Source: Rhodobacteraceae bacterium UBA6236 (GTDB taxonomy: Bacteria > Pseudomonadota > Alphaproteobacteria > Rhodobacterales > Rhodobacteraceae). From it: 64,000 nucleotides of DNA. Of the stretch, positions 16,546 to 25,562 are shown one piece after another. The stretch is from assembly GCA_002440945.1 (NCBI GenBank), contig DJWG01000032.1, positions 70,056-134,055 of the forward strand, in the 5' to 3' direction. Both the position numbers and the translations under genes were made by a program. A model generated the notes under the pieces. It was given only the letters and a program-made list of their open reading frames with translations, was not told where the DNA came from and did not search any database. Position 1 is the first letter of the stretch. The number at the start of each line of letters is the position of its first letter.

Positions 16546-16991
16546 TTCGCGCCTTTCTGGCGGACAAGATGCACGACACGTTCAACGGCGAAGCCGTAGC
16601 CCTGGATGCCCGCGCCCGCGATCACCGCATCGGCGCGGAGCGAGACATAGGAATGATGCCGGAACGCCTCGCGCTTGTGGACGTTCGAGATATGGACCTC
16701 GACCACCGGGCCTTCGAAGGCGTTCAGGGCATCCAGAAGGGCGACCGAAGTATGGGTGAATGCGGCCGGGTTGATGACGATCCCGGCGGCGGTTCCGCGC
16801 GCGGCATGGATCCAGTCGATCAGTTCATATTCGCGGTTCGACTGATGACAGCGCGTCTTGAACCCCTCGGACGCCGCCTTGCGGGTGCAAAGCGCCTCGA
16901 CATCGGCAAGCGTCTCGTGGCCGTAAAGATGCGGCTCTCGCTGGCCCAGAAGGTTGAGGTTCGGTCCATTCAGGACAAGGATCGTCGGCAT
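16542..16991 (-). CDS. aroQ: Type II 3-dehydroquinate dehydratase
   Basis: A 149-residue enzyme that removes water from 3-dehydroquinate to give 3-dehydroshikimate, in aromatic amino-acid synthesis or quinate catabolism. The N-terminal [17 protein letters not shown] is diagnostic. The catalytic tyrosine is Y23 (HLYG), and the catalytic histidine is H100 in VEVHISN. Length is typical for the dodecameric type II enzymes. The start at 16991 is set by this N-terminus, although the frame stays open far upstream. Its stop overlaps the aldolase start as ATGA. Pairing with an HpaI aldolase rather than with accB/accC may indicate a catabolic role, but this is a guess. Confidence 0.93.
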   Translation of the reverse strand: MPTILVLNGPNLNLLGQREPHLYGHETLADVEALCTRKAASEGFKTRCHQSNREYELIDWIHAARGTAAGIVINPAAFTHTSVALLDALNAFEGPVVEVHISNVHKREAFRHHSYVSLRADAVIAGAGIQGYGFAVERVVHLVRQKGAK

Positions 16992-17226
16992 CGGGTCCTC
17001 GGGGCGGCTGTTCCTGGGGCGATCATCGGCAGAAAGGCGCCGCATCGCAAGGCGCCGGCATCCTTGCCCTACCGTTTCCGGGCGCCCTGTGTCATCGGCG
17101 CTGTGTCCCCGGCGCGGGCGTGGCATTGCGGTTTGGCTTGACAAGCCGCGCGGGGCGACCGACGAACCGCCTGACCGGCCCCCGCGCCAGGCCTCTCGCC
17201 AGACCACTTCAAACCGGAGCCTTCCC
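16992..17226. other. Divergent region between aroQ and neuB
   Basis: This 235-base gap separates aroQ and the nonulosonate operon. A TTGACA occurs on the plus strand at 17138-17143, but the sequence 17 bases later (GACGAA) is a poor -10. I see no gene in it. Confidence 0.35.
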
Positions 17227-18255
17227 ATGCAGATCGGCAACCGCATCGTCGCCCACGACCAACCCCCTTTGGTGATCGCCGAGATCGGCATCAACCACGG
17301 CGGCAGCCTTGATGTGGCGAAGGAAATGGTCCGGCTGGCGGCGACCTCGGGCTGCGAATGCATCAAGCACCAGACGCATTTCCCGGAAGACGAGATGACG
17401 GACGAGGCGAAGTCGATCTTCCCGCCCAATGCCGATGTCTCGATCTGGGAGGTGATGGCCCGCTGCGCGCTGTCGGCGGAGGATGAAATCGCGCTGAAGG
17501 ACTATACCGAAAGCCTCGGGCTGATCTATCTTTCCACGCCGTTTTCCCGCAAGGCCGCGGATTTCCTGAACGAGATCGGCGTTCCGGCCTTCAAGATCGG
17601 CTCGGGCGAGGCCGACAACCTGCCGCTGATCCGCCACATCGCCCGGATGGGCAAACCCGTGATCCTGTCGACGGGGATGCAGACGATTGAAACGATCCGC
17701 GTCAGCGTCGCCATTCTTGACGCCGCCGGGATCGACTACGCGCTTCTGGAATGCACGAACCTTTACCCGAGCCCGCCCGAGATCGTCAGCCTGCAAGGCG
17801 TGACCGACCTCCGCCAGGCCTTCCCGCGCGCCGTTGTCGGCTTTTCCGACCATTCCATCGGCCCGGAAATGGCGCTTGCCTCGGTGGCGCTTGGCGCCTG
17901 CATCCTTGAACGGCATTACACCGACAGCCGCTACCGGATCGGCCCGGACATCATCAACTCGATGGACCCGGCGGAACTGCGCTTCCTCATCGACCGCTCG
18001 CGCGAGATCCACACCGCGCTGATGAACCCCAAGCGCCGGACCGAGGCCGAGGAACCCGTCTACCGCTTCGCCCGCGCCAGTGTGGTCGCCGACCGCGACC
18101 TGGCGCTGGGCCACGTCATCACCGAAGCCGACATCTGGGCGCGCCGCCCCGGATCGGGTGAAATCGCGGGCTATGATTTCGACAAGGTGGTGGGGAAACG
18201 GCTTACCCGCGCCGTGACGCGGAACACGCAGTTGAAGTGGAGCGATCTGGGATGA
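17227..18255 (+). CDS. neuB: N-acetylneuraminate synthase family protein (NeuB-like nonulosonate synthase)
   Basis: A 342-residue enzyme that condenses phosphoenolpyruvate with a six-carbon amino sugar (ManNAc or a diacetamido analogue) to a nine-carbon nonulosonic acid. It has the TIM-barrel domain with [38 protein letters not shown] and VGFSDHS, then a C-terminal SAF (antifreeze-like) domain from about residue 280. The last named motifs are the PEP and metal sites of NeuB, PseI and LegI. The start has a CCGGAG seven bases upstream. The stop overlaps the next gene by four bases. The sequence alone does not separate sialic, legionaminic and pseudaminic acid. Confidence 0.9.
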   Translation: MQIGNRIVAHDQPPLVIAEIGINHGGSLDVAKEMVRLAATSGCECIKHQTHFPEDEMTDEAKSIFPPNADVSIWEVMARCALSAEDEIALKDYTESLGLIYLSTPFSRKAADFLNEIGVPAFKIGSGEADNLPLIRHIARMGKPVILSTGMQTIETIRVSVAILDAAGIDYALLECTNLYPSPPEIVSLQGVTDLRQAFPRAVVGFSDHSIGPEMALASVALGACILERHYTDSRYRIGPDIINSMDPAELRFLIDRSREIHTALMNPKRRTEAEEPVYRFARASVVADRDLALGHVITEADIWARRPGSGEIAGYDFDKVVGKRLTRAVTRNTQLKWSDLG

Positions 18256-19058
18256 CGCTGTCGCGCGCCGATATCGGAACCTGGCTTATCAACCTGCCAC
18301 GCGCCCGCGACCGGCGGGCGAAGATGGAGGCGCAGTTGTCGCGGATGGACCTGCCCTACGCGGTCTTTGACGGCGTCGACGGCAAGGCGCGCGAGGCCGA
18401 GCTTTTGAAGACCGTCGATCTAGAGGCGTTCGAACGCAACCTTGGCCGCCGCATCCTGATGGGCGGGATCGGATGCTATCATTCGCACCTTGGCGTCTGG
18501 CGGGACTTTCTGGCCTCGGGAAAGCCGGTGGCGCTGATCCTTGAGGACGACGTGGTGTTCCACGACGATTTTCTGACTGCGGTCGACATGGCCCTGGCCT
18601 GCGCCGGCGAATGGGACATGCTGAAGCTGAACCGCATCCGGGCCAAACTGCCGATCTGTCAGGGCAAGATCGGACCTTACCACCTGAACGCCTATGTCGG
18701 CCCGGCCACAGGGACGGGGGCCTATCTCATCCACCGCCGCACCGTTGAAAAGCTGCTTCCAGCGATGCTTCCCGTAACCCGGGCAACGGACCATGAAATC
18801 AACCGCTTCTTCCTGCATGATTTCCGGCTGTTCGGGCTGGAGCCTTTCCCGAGCCATCTGGACGACAACAACGTAAGCCTCATCACAGGCACCGGATTCG
18901 GCGATGTGGTTAAGTTCAAATGGTATCAGAGGCTTCCGCACTATCGGCTGAAGATCGCGAATTATTTCCGTCGTGCAGCCTGGCTTGCGCGAAAAGGCTA
19001 TCTCTGGCCACGCTGCGGGCGTCAGCTTTTGGCGTCACCGCCATTGCCGCGCCAGTAA
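18252..19058 (+). CDS. Glycosyltransferase family 25 (LOS/LPS type)
   Basis: A 268-residue protein with GT25 hallmarks: WLINLPRARDRRAKM at the N-terminus, GIGCYHSHLGVWRDFL, and the LILEDDVVF acidic motif near residue 100 that binds metal and nucleotide sugar. Family members add galactose or similar sugars to lipooligosaccharide cores. The ATGA overlap with neuB couples the two, so it probably builds the glycan that carries the nonulosonate. Its 3' end overlaps by 37 bases the end of the oppositely oriented transferase gene. Confidence 0.85.
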   Translation: MTLSRADIGTWLINLPRARDRRAKMEAQLSRMDLPYAVFDGVDGKAREAELLKTVDLEAFERNLGRRILMGGIGCYHSHLGVWRDFLASGKPVALILEDDVVFHDDFLTAVDMALACAGEWDMLKLNRIRAKLPICQGKIGPYHLNAYVGPATGTGAYLIHRRTVEKLLPAMLPVTRATDHEINRFFLHDFRLFGLEPFPSHLDDNNVSLITGTGFGDVVKFKWYQRLPHYRLKIANYFRRAAWLARKGYLWPRCGRQLLASPPLPRQ

Positions 19059-19798
19059 TCCGCCATCCAGGACACCGGCCCGCGCCCCATGTGGGGGGCC
19101 TTTCCCCACCAGCCCCGCCGCACCAGTTCATGTGGGCGGGGGGTGCCGTGAAACGCCAATACCTTTGCGCTCGCAGGAGGTGCCTTCGGCTCCATCACCA
19201 GGTCGATCCCGATCGGGCGGCGCAGATGCCGCTTGAAGCTGATGACCCAGTCCGGCGGCCAGAATGCCATGGTCTTCGCAAGGACGCCGATGGCGGTCTG
19301 TTCATAGCGGGTTTCGCGCACGATCCGGTCCAGATCGGCCAAGAGCCCGTCGATCAGGTGCTGCTGTTCGCCAAGCGTGAAGGCGAAGATGCAGGTCCCG
19401 ACCTCGGGCGCGCCTGTGCCGTGCTTCGGCTTCCAGTTCGGGCCCATGTCAGTGGTGATCAGCGGTTCAGGTCGGTCGAAAAGCGCGTCCAGATCGCGCA
19501 GGACCACCATATCGAGGTCGATGAACAGCGCCCGGCCCGTCAGCCCGTAAAGGTCGCGTTTGAAGACTGCGAATTTCGGCCAGCCGCCTCCACGAAAGTG
19601 CTCGGGCCTCAGCCCGATGTCGGGAATGGGAAAATGCTCGATTCCGGGTGCCAGCCCAGTAGGATTGTCCGTCAGGCAGACAAAGCGGAAAGGGTTTTCC
19701 GTTGCCTTCTTCGCAGCCGCATAAAGCACGTTGACATATTCAGGGCCATACAGAGTGCCCCATTTCATGCACAGGATCGTGCGTGCTTCACCGGTCAT
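19022..19798 (-). CDS. Putative sugar-nucleotide glycosyltransferase with DxD motif
   Basis: A 258-residue soluble protein beginning TILCMKWGTLYGPEYVNVLY, with a clear DLDMVVLRDLD motif (DxD plus context) at about residues 95-105. A nucleotide-sugar transferase uses this to bind metal-UDP or -GDP. The context resembles GT8/GT32-type retaining enzymes, but I cannot assign a family with certainty. It is the only minus-strand gene within this half of the glycan island and converges on the GT25 gene with a 37-base overlap of coding ends. Its start faces the RgpF-like gene across a 130-base gap. Confidence 0.7.
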   Translation of the reverse strand: MTGEARTILCMKWGTLYGPEYVNVLYAAAKKATENPFRFVCLTDNPTGLAPGIEHFPIPDIGLRPEHFRGGGWPKFAVFKRDLYGLTGRALFIDLDMVVLRDLDALFDRPEPLITTDMGPNWKPKHGTGAPEVGTCIFAFTLGEQQHLIDGLLADLDRIVRETRYEQTAIGVLAKTMAFWPPDWVISFKRHLRRPIGIDLVMEPKAPPASAKVLAFHGTPRPHELVRRGWWGKAPHMGRGPVSWMADYWRGNGGDAKS

Positions 19799-19928
19799 CC
19801 GAACTGCCCCTTATCTTGATTGGTGCCTTCCTAGCAACCAGCGCCCTCGAGGTCCAGTTGTAGCCGGATCCTGCGCCAAGCCGGAGATGGGGATTTGCAG
19901 GCCCCACAGCCATGGCGTAAAGAACCCT

Positions 19929-21011
19929 ATGGCATCGAAGTTCGGGCGCGAAACGCAACGCATCGTCATCCAATTGCGCGAGGTGCTGAGCCGCGGGTTG
20001 GATCGCTGGAAGACGCGCCGTTACGACAATGGACCGGGCGCCCGCCTGCAGGTCCGGTCCGGCGCGCTGACAGCGGGGACGGGGGCGGCGATCTATCTGA
20101 TCCACCAGCCAAAGGGCGTGGCGGATTCGACATTGGTGACCTGTCGGCACCTTGCCGAAGCTGGTTTTCCGGCGCTTGTGGTGTCCAACACTCCGTTGTC
20201 TGACGCCGATATGACACGCCTTTTGCAGGTTTCGGCGGGCCTATTGGTCCGACCGAACGTGGGCTATGACTTCGGCGGCTATCGCGACGGGCTTCGCCAT
20301 CTGTCGCAGGCCGGGATCGACCCGGACGCGCTCTTGATCCTGAATGACAGCGTATGGTTTCCGTTGCATCGATCCGAAACGCTGCTTGCGCGGCTGAAAG
20401 ATAATCCTGCGGCCTTCCAGGGCGTGTTCTACGAACTGAAGGGTAAACGGACCCATCGGGCGCATTACGAAAGCTACTTCTTCCTGATCCGCCGCGCGGC
20501 GCGGGAAAGCACCGCCTTCAGGGACTTCTGGGACCGCTATCCAATGGCTTCGGCGCGTTGGAAGGTTCTGCGGCGTGGCGAACAGGGTTTTTCGCAATCC
20601 ATGTTCGATGCCGGTTTTGCGCGGGAAGGCATCGGATCGCGGCAGGATTTCAAGAAGTTGATCGAAGAGCAGGACAATACCTTCCTTCGCAAGACCCTTG
20701 ATTATGCGGCCTATGAACATTCGGATGCACAGGCCGAGCGGGATGCGCTGTTGGGTGAACCCGACAGTCCTCTCTGGCGCGCGAAGGCGATTGCCCACAT
20801 CCGCCGTGTGGCGCGGGGTGGCAACTACCATCAGTCGTTCCGTTACGCGGCTGAAAAGTTCTTCGACATCCCTTTCCTGAAGAAGAACAATCGCCCTCCA
20901 TGCCCTGAAATGCGACGGCAATATCTCCGGGCTGTCGAGGCGGGCGACCTTGTGCCGCCCGATGCGGTAATGCTGTCTGAAATCCGCACGTCGGTGAAGG
21001 TGACGACATGA
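19929..21011 (+). CDS. RgpF-like rhamnan synthesis protein F family
   Basis: A 360-residue protein with the core of the RgpF family: IYLIHQPKGVADSTLVTCRH, the VRPNVGYDFGGYRDGL motif and LLILNDSVWFP around residue 140. In streptococci RgpF helps extend rhamnose-containing cell-wall polysaccharide, and proteobacterial relatives sit in O-antigen and capsule loci. The ATG at 19929 is used because no later methionine precedes the conserved start; the ribosome-binding site is weak (AAAGAA). Its TGA overlaps the neuC start as ATGA, which ties it to the nonulosonate operon. Confidence 0.75.
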   Translation: MASKFGRETQRIVIQLREVLSRGLDRWKTRRYDNGPGARLQVRSGALTAGTGAAIYLIHQPKGVADSTLVTCRHLAEAGFPALVVSNTPLSDADMTRLLQVSAGLLVRPNVGYDFGGYRDGLRHLSQAGIDPDALLILNDSVWFPLHRSETLLARLKDNPAAFQGVFYELKGKRTHRAHYESYFFLIRRAARESTAFRDFWDRYPMASARWKVLRRGEQGFSQSMFDAGFAREGIGSRQDFKKLIEEQDNTFLRKTLDYAAYEHSDAQAERDALLGEPDSPLWRAKAIAHIRRVARGGNYHQSFRYAAEKFFDIPFLKKNNRPPCPEMRRQYLRAVEAGDLVPPDAVMLSEIRTSVKVTT

Positions 21012-22126
21012 AATCCCTCCTGTTCCTCACCGGCACCCGGGCCGATTTCGGCAAGCTCGAGCCGCTGGCCGTCGCTGCGCGCGACGCGGGCCATGCGGTG
21101 ACCTTCTTCGTCACCGGGATGCACATGCTCGACCGCTACGGGCTGACCAAGATCGAGGTGCATCGCACGCCCGGCGTGAAGGTGCATGAATTCCTCAACC
21201 AGCGGCCCGGCGATCCGCAGGATGTGATCCTCGCCAAGACCGTGATGGGGTTTTCCGACTACATCACCGAACATCGCCCCGACCTGATCGTCGTCCACGG
21301 CGACCGGATCGAGGCGCTGGCGGGGGCGCTGGTGGCGGCGACGAACTACATCCCTTCGGCCCATGTCGAGGGCGGCGAGGTGTCTGGAACCATCGACGAG
21401 GTGTTCCGCCACTGCAACACCAAGCTGGCGGCGCAGCATTTCGTCTCGTCCGAGCAGGCGGCGCGGCGGGTGATGGCTCTGGGGGAGCCCGGGGACAGCA
21501 TCCACGTCATCGGCTCGCCGGAGCTGGATTTCCACATGGGTCCCTCGGGCGTGACCATCGACGAGGTGCGGGCGCATTATGCGATTCCCTTTGTCGATTA
21601 CGGGATCGCGGTCTTCCATCCCGTCACCTCCGAAGCCGCGACGATGGGGGCGCAGGCCGAAGGGCTTTTTGGCGCGCTGGAGGCATCGGGACGGAACTTC
21701 GTCGTCATCGCGCCGAACAACGATCCGGGGTCCGAGGCGATCTTTGCGGTGCTCGATCGTCTGCCGAAAGACCGCTTCCGGGTGATCCCCTCGATGCGGT
21801 TTGCGCATTTTTCGGAACTGATGAAGAACGCCGCCTGCATGGTCGGCAATTCGAGCGCCGGGGTGCGGGAAGCGCCGTTCCTCGGGCTGCCCTCGCTCGA
21901 TATCGGCACAAGGCAGACGCGACGGTCGGACGCGCCCTCGATCCGAACCGCGGATGCGGGGGACCGGGTGGCGATCCTCGGGTTCCTGTCGTCGGAATGG
22001 GGCAGGCCCCATCCGCGCCACACCGCCTTTGGCGAGGGCCGCGCGGCGGACCGCTTCGTCGCGGTGCTGGCGGATCCTGCCTTCTGGGACCGTCCGCTTC
22101 AGAAAGAGTTCCGCGATCTTGTCTGA
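21008..22126 (+). CDS. neuC: UDP-N-acetylglucosamine 2-epimerase (hydrolysing), NeuC/LegG-like
   Basis: A 372-residue enzyme that hydrolyses and epimerises a UDP-GlcNAc-type sugar, yielding free ManNAc (NeuC) or a diacetamido analogue (LegG) for the NeuB-type synthase. Motifs are FLTGTRADFGKLEPL at the N-terminus, LIVVHGDRIEALAGAL, the AHVEGGEVSGTIDEVFRH signature, and the nucleotide site NSSAGVREAPFLGLP. Both flanking junctions overlap: ATGA with the RgpF-like gene and eight bases with the following Kdo-transferase-like gene. No dehydratase or aminotransferase gene is in the window, which slightly favours plain ManNAc/Neu5Ac chemistry over legionaminic acid. Confidence 0.9.
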   Translation: MKSLLFLTGTRADFGKLEPLAVAARDAGHAVTFFVTGMHMLDRYGLTKIEVHRTPGVKVHEFLNQRPGDPQDVILAKTVMGFSDYITEHRPDLIVVHGDRIEALAGALVAATNYIPSAHVEGGEVSGTIDEVFRHCNTKLAAQHFVSSEQAARRVMALGEPGDSIHVIGSPELDFHMGPSGVTIDEVRAHYAIPFVDYGIAVFHPVTSEAATMGAQAEGLFGALEASGRNFVVIAPNNDPGSEAIFAVLDRLPKDRFRVIPSMRFAHFSELMKNAACMVGNSSAGVREAPFLGLPSLDIGTRQTRRSDAPSIRTADAGDRVAILGFLSSEWGRPHPRHTAFGEGRAADRFVAVLADPAFWDRPLQKEFRDLV

Positions 22127-23393
22127 GGCGCGGACAGGCTGGGCGCTTCGCGGCTATCTGCTGGCGGTGGCGGCGCTGTCGCCGCTGCTGCCCTGGCATC
22201 TGAAGCGGCGGTTGGCGCGCGGCAAGGAAGAGCCAGGCCGTTGGCGTGAAAAGCTGGGGTATCCCACGGTGGCGCGCCCTGACGGACCGCTGGTCTGGTT
22301 CCATGCCGTGGGCCTGGGCGAGGTTCTGGCCCTGCGCGGGCTGATCGCGGCGATGGCAGCGGCGCGGGGCGATCTGCAATTCCTCGTCACGTCCTCGGCG
22401 CGGTCTTCGGCGCAGGTCTTCGCCGCCAACCGGCCCGAGCGGACGGTGCACCAATATCTGCCGCTGGATGCTCCGGGGCCGGTGGCACGGTTTCTGGATC
22501 ATTGGCGGCCCGATCTGTCGGTCTGGGCCGAACAGGATCTGTGGCCCGGCGCCGTGGTTGCGGCGGCGCGGGCCGGGATTCCGCTGGCGCTGGTCAATGC
22601 GCGGATGGATGCGCGAGCCTTCGCGGCGCGGTCGAAGGGCCGGGGGATCTACCGCGATCTTTATGGCCGGTTTGCGCTGATTTCGACGCAGGATGAGGCG
22701 ACCGCCCGGCATCTGGCGGCCCTCGGGGCGCGTGGAGTGACGGTCGGCGGATCGCTGAAAGCTGCCGCCGGTCCGCTGGCCGATCACCCGGAGCGCGCAG
22801 CGATCCAGCAGGCGCTGGCGGGACGGCGGATCTGGGTTGCGGCCTCGACCCACCTGGAGGATGAGGCGGCGGCGCTTTCCGCGCAGGCACGGCTTTTCAG
22901 GGAGGATCCGGCCTGGCTCCTGATCTTTGCGCCCCGTGATCCCGTGCGGGGGGAGGAGATCGGTTTGGCTGCCGCCAGTCACGGCTTGTCTTTCGTCCGC
23001 CGCAGTCTTGGCGCGCAGCCGGGGGCGGGCGATGCGGTCTGGATCGCCGATACCTTCGGGGAGATGGGGCTCTGGTATCGGCTGGGCGCTGCGGCGCTGG
23101 TCGGCGGCAGCTTTGGCGGAACCGGCGGCCATAACCCTTGGGAGCCGGCGCGCTTGGGCGCTGCCGTTCTTCACGGTCCGAATGTTGCGAATTTCCGGGG
23201 TGATTATGCGCGGTTTCACGAAGCAGGCGCGGCCAGGCAGGTCGCGGATGCCACTGCGCTGGCCGCCGCCCTGACCGATCCGGCGCTGCCGGACCTCGCG
23301 GCGCGGGGCCAAACGCTGGCCGATGAGGGGATGGCGGGGCTGGGTCGCCTGTGTGACAGCCTGCTCGCGCTTCTGCCGGAGGGGAAACGATGA
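22119..23393 (+). CDS. Kdo transferase-like protein (GT30/WaaA family), first copy
   Basis: This 424-residue protein has a membrane-anchor helix (residues about 10-28), the catalytic-region motif WFHAVGLGEVLALRG, and the C-terminal GT-B motif TFGEMGLWYRLGAAALVGG followed by GGHNPWEPARLG, all typical of WaaA. WaaA moves Kdo from CMP-Kdo to lipid A. There is no early ATG; I use a TTG at 22119, which overlaps the neuC stop and gives the standard WaaA length of about 425. It sits in a nonulosonate operon and directly before a second GT30 gene, so its donor may be CMP-nonulosonate rather than CMP-Kdo. That is an inference from context. Confidence 0.85.
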   Translation: MSEARTGWALRGYLLAVAALSPLLPWHLKRRLARGKEEPGRWREKLGYPTVARPDGPLVWFHAVGLGEVLALRGLIAAMAAARGDLQFLVTSSARSSAQVFAANRPERTVHQYLPLDAPGPVARFLDHWRPDLSVWAEQDLWPGAVVAAARAGIPLALVNARMDARAFAARSKGRGIYRDLYGRFALISTQDEATARHLAALGARGVTVGGSLKAAAGPLADHPERAAIQQALAGRRIWVAASTHLEDEAAALSAQARLFREDPAWLLIFAPRDPVRGEEIGLAAASHGLSFVRRSLGAQPGAGDAVWIADTFGEMGLWYRLGAAALVGGSFGGTGGHNPWEPARLGAAVLHGPNVANFRGDYARFHEAGAARQVADATALAAALTDPALPDLAARGQTLADEGMAGLGRLCDSLLALLPEGKR

Positions 23394-24784
23394 AGCCGTT
23401 CCCCTCACTCAAGCTGCGGCTGGCGCTTTGGGCCTACGCTGCGGCCTGGCATCTGCTTTTGCCGCTGATCCTGCTTTACCTCTGGCGGCGCGGACGGCGT
23501 GACCGGGACTATGTCGCCCATCTGGCGGAACGCTTCGGCCGCTACCGCGCACGGATGGAAGGCGCGGTCTGGGTCCATGCCGTGAGTCTTGGCGAAATGC
23601 GATCCGCCGTGCCGCTGATCCGGGCTTTCCTCGCGCGGGGCGACCGGGTGGTGACGACGCATTTCACCCCCGCCGGACGACGCGAGGCGGAACGGGTCTT
23701 CGCCCCCGAGATTGCCGCGGGGCAGGTGGCGAGCGTCTGGATCCCGATCGAGACGGCCTGGGCCTTCCGCCGCTTCTTCCGCGCCTTCCGCCCGGCCTTC
23801 GGTCTGGTGATGGAGGTCGAGATCTGGCCGCGGATGATCATGGCGGCGCGAGGGGCCCGTGTGCCGCTGTTCCTGTGCAATGCGCAATACCCCTTGCGGA
23901 GCTTCACCCGCGATACGACCCGCACCGGCCTGCGCGCCGAGGTGATGCGCGGGCTGGCGGGGGCATTCGTGAAATCCGACCTGCAGGCCAGCCGCTTCGC
24001 CGCCGTGGGGGTGCCGAACATCCATGTGACGGGCGAATTGCGGTTCGACCAGCCGATCCCGCCCGCCCAGCTGGCGGCGGGTGCGGCGGCGCGTGCAGCC
24101 TGGGGGCTGGAAGGGCGGCCGGTCATCACCATCGCCAGCGCGGTCGAGGGCGAGGATGCGACCTATATCGCGGCGCTGCGGGCTCTGGGGGTCGGGCAGG
24201 AGCCGGGCGCGCCGCTGGTCGTCTATGTGCCGCGCCGCCCGGAACGCTTCGATGAAGTCGCGGCGACGCTTCTGGCGGCGGGGTTCGGTGTCGCCCGGCG
24301 TTCCGATGTGCTGGACGGCGGGCTGACGGTCAGGGCGGCGCTTCGCGGCGATATCCTTTTGGGGGATTCGCTCGGCGAGATGTATTTCTACCTCTCGCTT
24401 GCCGACCGCGTGGTCGTGGGCGGCGGCTTCACGCCCGCAGGCGCGCACAACATCATCGAGCCGCTGGCCGTGGGAAAACCCGTGGTCACCGGGCCAGTGA
24501 CCTGGCCGATCGAATATCCCTTTGCCGAGGCCGAGGCGGCGGGGGTGGCACGGTCGGTGCCGGATGCGGCGGGCCTGGCGGCGGCGCTGGGGGCGCTGCC
24601 CCGTCGTCCATCGGTTCTTGAACCGATGGCGAACACGATGGACGCCCCCCGGAGTATTTCGGCAAAGAAGAAGCCGGAATATTCTGAGATTTCGGCCTTT
24701 TTTGCAGCGCATTCGGGGGCGGCAGGGCGGACGCTTTCCGCGCTGCCCGAGGCGCTGGCGACGGCGCGCGCTACCAGCCGCTGA
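23390..24784 (+). CDS. Kdo transferase-like protein (GT30/WaaA family), second copy with C-terminal insertion
   Basis: A 464-residue divergent paralogue of the preceding gene, joined to it by an ATGA overlap. It keeps the N-terminal anchor, VWVHAVSLGEMRSAVPL, MEVEIWPRM, LGDSLGEMYFYLSLADRVVVGG and the AHNIIEPLAVGKP nucleotide-sugar site. The C-terminus is about 40 residues longer than usual. The extra stretch (about residues 405-435) is encoded by a perfect hairpin and a short dispersed repeat, and the normal-looking C-terminal helix (FFAAHSGAAGRTL) resumes afterwards. The final 14 bases overlap the end of the opposite SDR gene. It could add a second Kdo or a nonulosonate. Confidence 0.82.
   Translation: MKPFPSLKLRLALWAYAAAWHLLLPLILLYLWRRGRRDRDYVAHLAERFGRYRARMEGAVWVHAVSLGEMRSAVPLIRAFLARGDRVVTTHFTPAGRREAERVFAPEIAAGQVASVWIPIETAWAFRRFFRAFRPAFGLVMEVEIWPRMIMAARGARVPLFLCNAQYPLRSFTRDTTRTGLRAEVMRGLAGAFVKSDLQASRFAAVGVPNIHVTGELRFDQPIPPAQLAAGAAARAAWGLEGRPVITIASAVEGEDATYIAALRALGVGQEPGAPLVVYVPRRPERFDEVAATLLAAGFGVARRSDVLDGGLTVRAALRGDILLGDSLGEMYFYLSLADRVVVGGGFTPAGAHNIIEPLAVGKPVVTGPVTWPIEYPFAEAEAAGVARSVPDAAGLAAALGALPRRPSVLEPMANTMDAPRSISAKKKPEYSEISAFFAAHSGAAGRTLSALPEALATARATSR
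24608..24673 (+). repeat. Hairpin plus short dispersed repeat inside the second GT30 gene
   Basis: A perfect 10-pair hairpin (24608-24617 with 24620-24629, two-base loop) is followed by a 28-base motif at 24646-24673. The motif matches, at 21 of 28 positions and on the opposite strand, the sequence at 32007-32034 between two sarcosine oxidase genes. It interrupts the conserved C-terminus of the protein without breaking the frame. Confidence 0.65.
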
Positions 24785-25562
24785 AGCCGCCGTCGACGTT
24801 GACAAGCTGGCCCGTCATGTAGCCCGCTTGGGCGCTGCACAGAAACAGCATCGCATCGGCGATCTCATCGGGCTGGGCCATGCGGCCCGCCATGATCAAC
24901 TCGCCCACCCGGCGCTGGAATTCATCGGAATGGCCGTTGAAGACCGCGCCCGGCGCGATGGTGTTGACGGTGGCCTTGCGCGGCGCCCAGTAGCCCGCGA
25001 GCCAGAGCGTCAGGCCGTGGATGCCGGCCTTGGTCGTGGAATAGGCCGAAAAGCTCTTGAACGGCATGCCTTCGTAGATCGCGTGGTGCGGGCCGTTCAG
25101 CGCATACATGGAAGCCACGTTGATCAGCGCGCAGGGCCATTTGCCGACGATGTCGCGGTCCATCTGCCGGGCGACCATGAAGGCGCCCGTCAGGTTGGTG
25201 CGCAACGTCCGTTCCCAGTCGCTGACCGAAGTATCGGCGAAGGACGGGAAGGATTTGCCTGCACCCATCAGCAATTCACCGGTGATGGCCGCGTTGTTCA
25301 GGACCACGTTCGGCTGCCACCCATCCTTCAGGATGCGCTGGAAGATTTCCGTCACCTGGTCTTCATTGCCCACGTCAAGGTCGTAGAAGCGGAAGTCCGG
25401 GTTGCCGCCATGCGCGTCCTGCAACGCATCGGCGCGGGAACCGGGCAGGTCCGAGGCGATGACGCGGGCACCTTGGGCCAGCATCCGGCGGACGTAGGTC
25501 GATCCCAGCACCCCGCCCGAGCCGGTGATGAAGATGGTGCGGTCCTTCAGCTGGTCATGCAT
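24771..25562 (-). CDS. SDR family oxidoreductase of the nonulosonate cluster
   Basis: A 263-residue short-chain dehydrogenase. The NAD(P) motif is TGSGGVLGS (TGxxxGxG-like, residues 14-22); NNAAIT follows, and the active site is formed by S and the YSTTKAG motif (Tyr-x-x-x-Lys). Similar SDRs occur in legionaminic and sialic acid loci, for example PtmA of Campylobacter. Its start overlaps the end of neuA by eight bases, so the minus-strand order Gfo/Idh - neuA - SDR is one operon converging on the GT30 genes. Substrate unknown; it may oxidise or reduce the nonulosonate or its precursor. Confidence 0.85.
   Translation of the reverse strand: MHDQLKDRTIFITGSGGVLGSTYVRRMLAQGARVIASDLPGSRADALQDAHGGNPDFRFYDLDVGNEDQVTEIFQRILKDGWQPNVVLNNAAITGELLMGAGKSFPSFADTSVSDWERTLRTNLTGAFMVARQMDRDIVGKWPCALINVASMYALNGPHHAIYEGMPFKSFSAYSTTKAGIHGLTLWLAGYWAPRKATVNTIAPGAVFNGHSDEFQRRVGELIMAGRMAQPDEIADAMLFLCSAQAGYMTGQLVNVDGGFSGW

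Noticed and set aside
17138..17166. A sigma70 promoter for neuB starting at TTGACA
   Set aside because: The sequence 17 bases downstream, GACGAA, is too far from TATAAT, and TTGACA alone is weak evidence.
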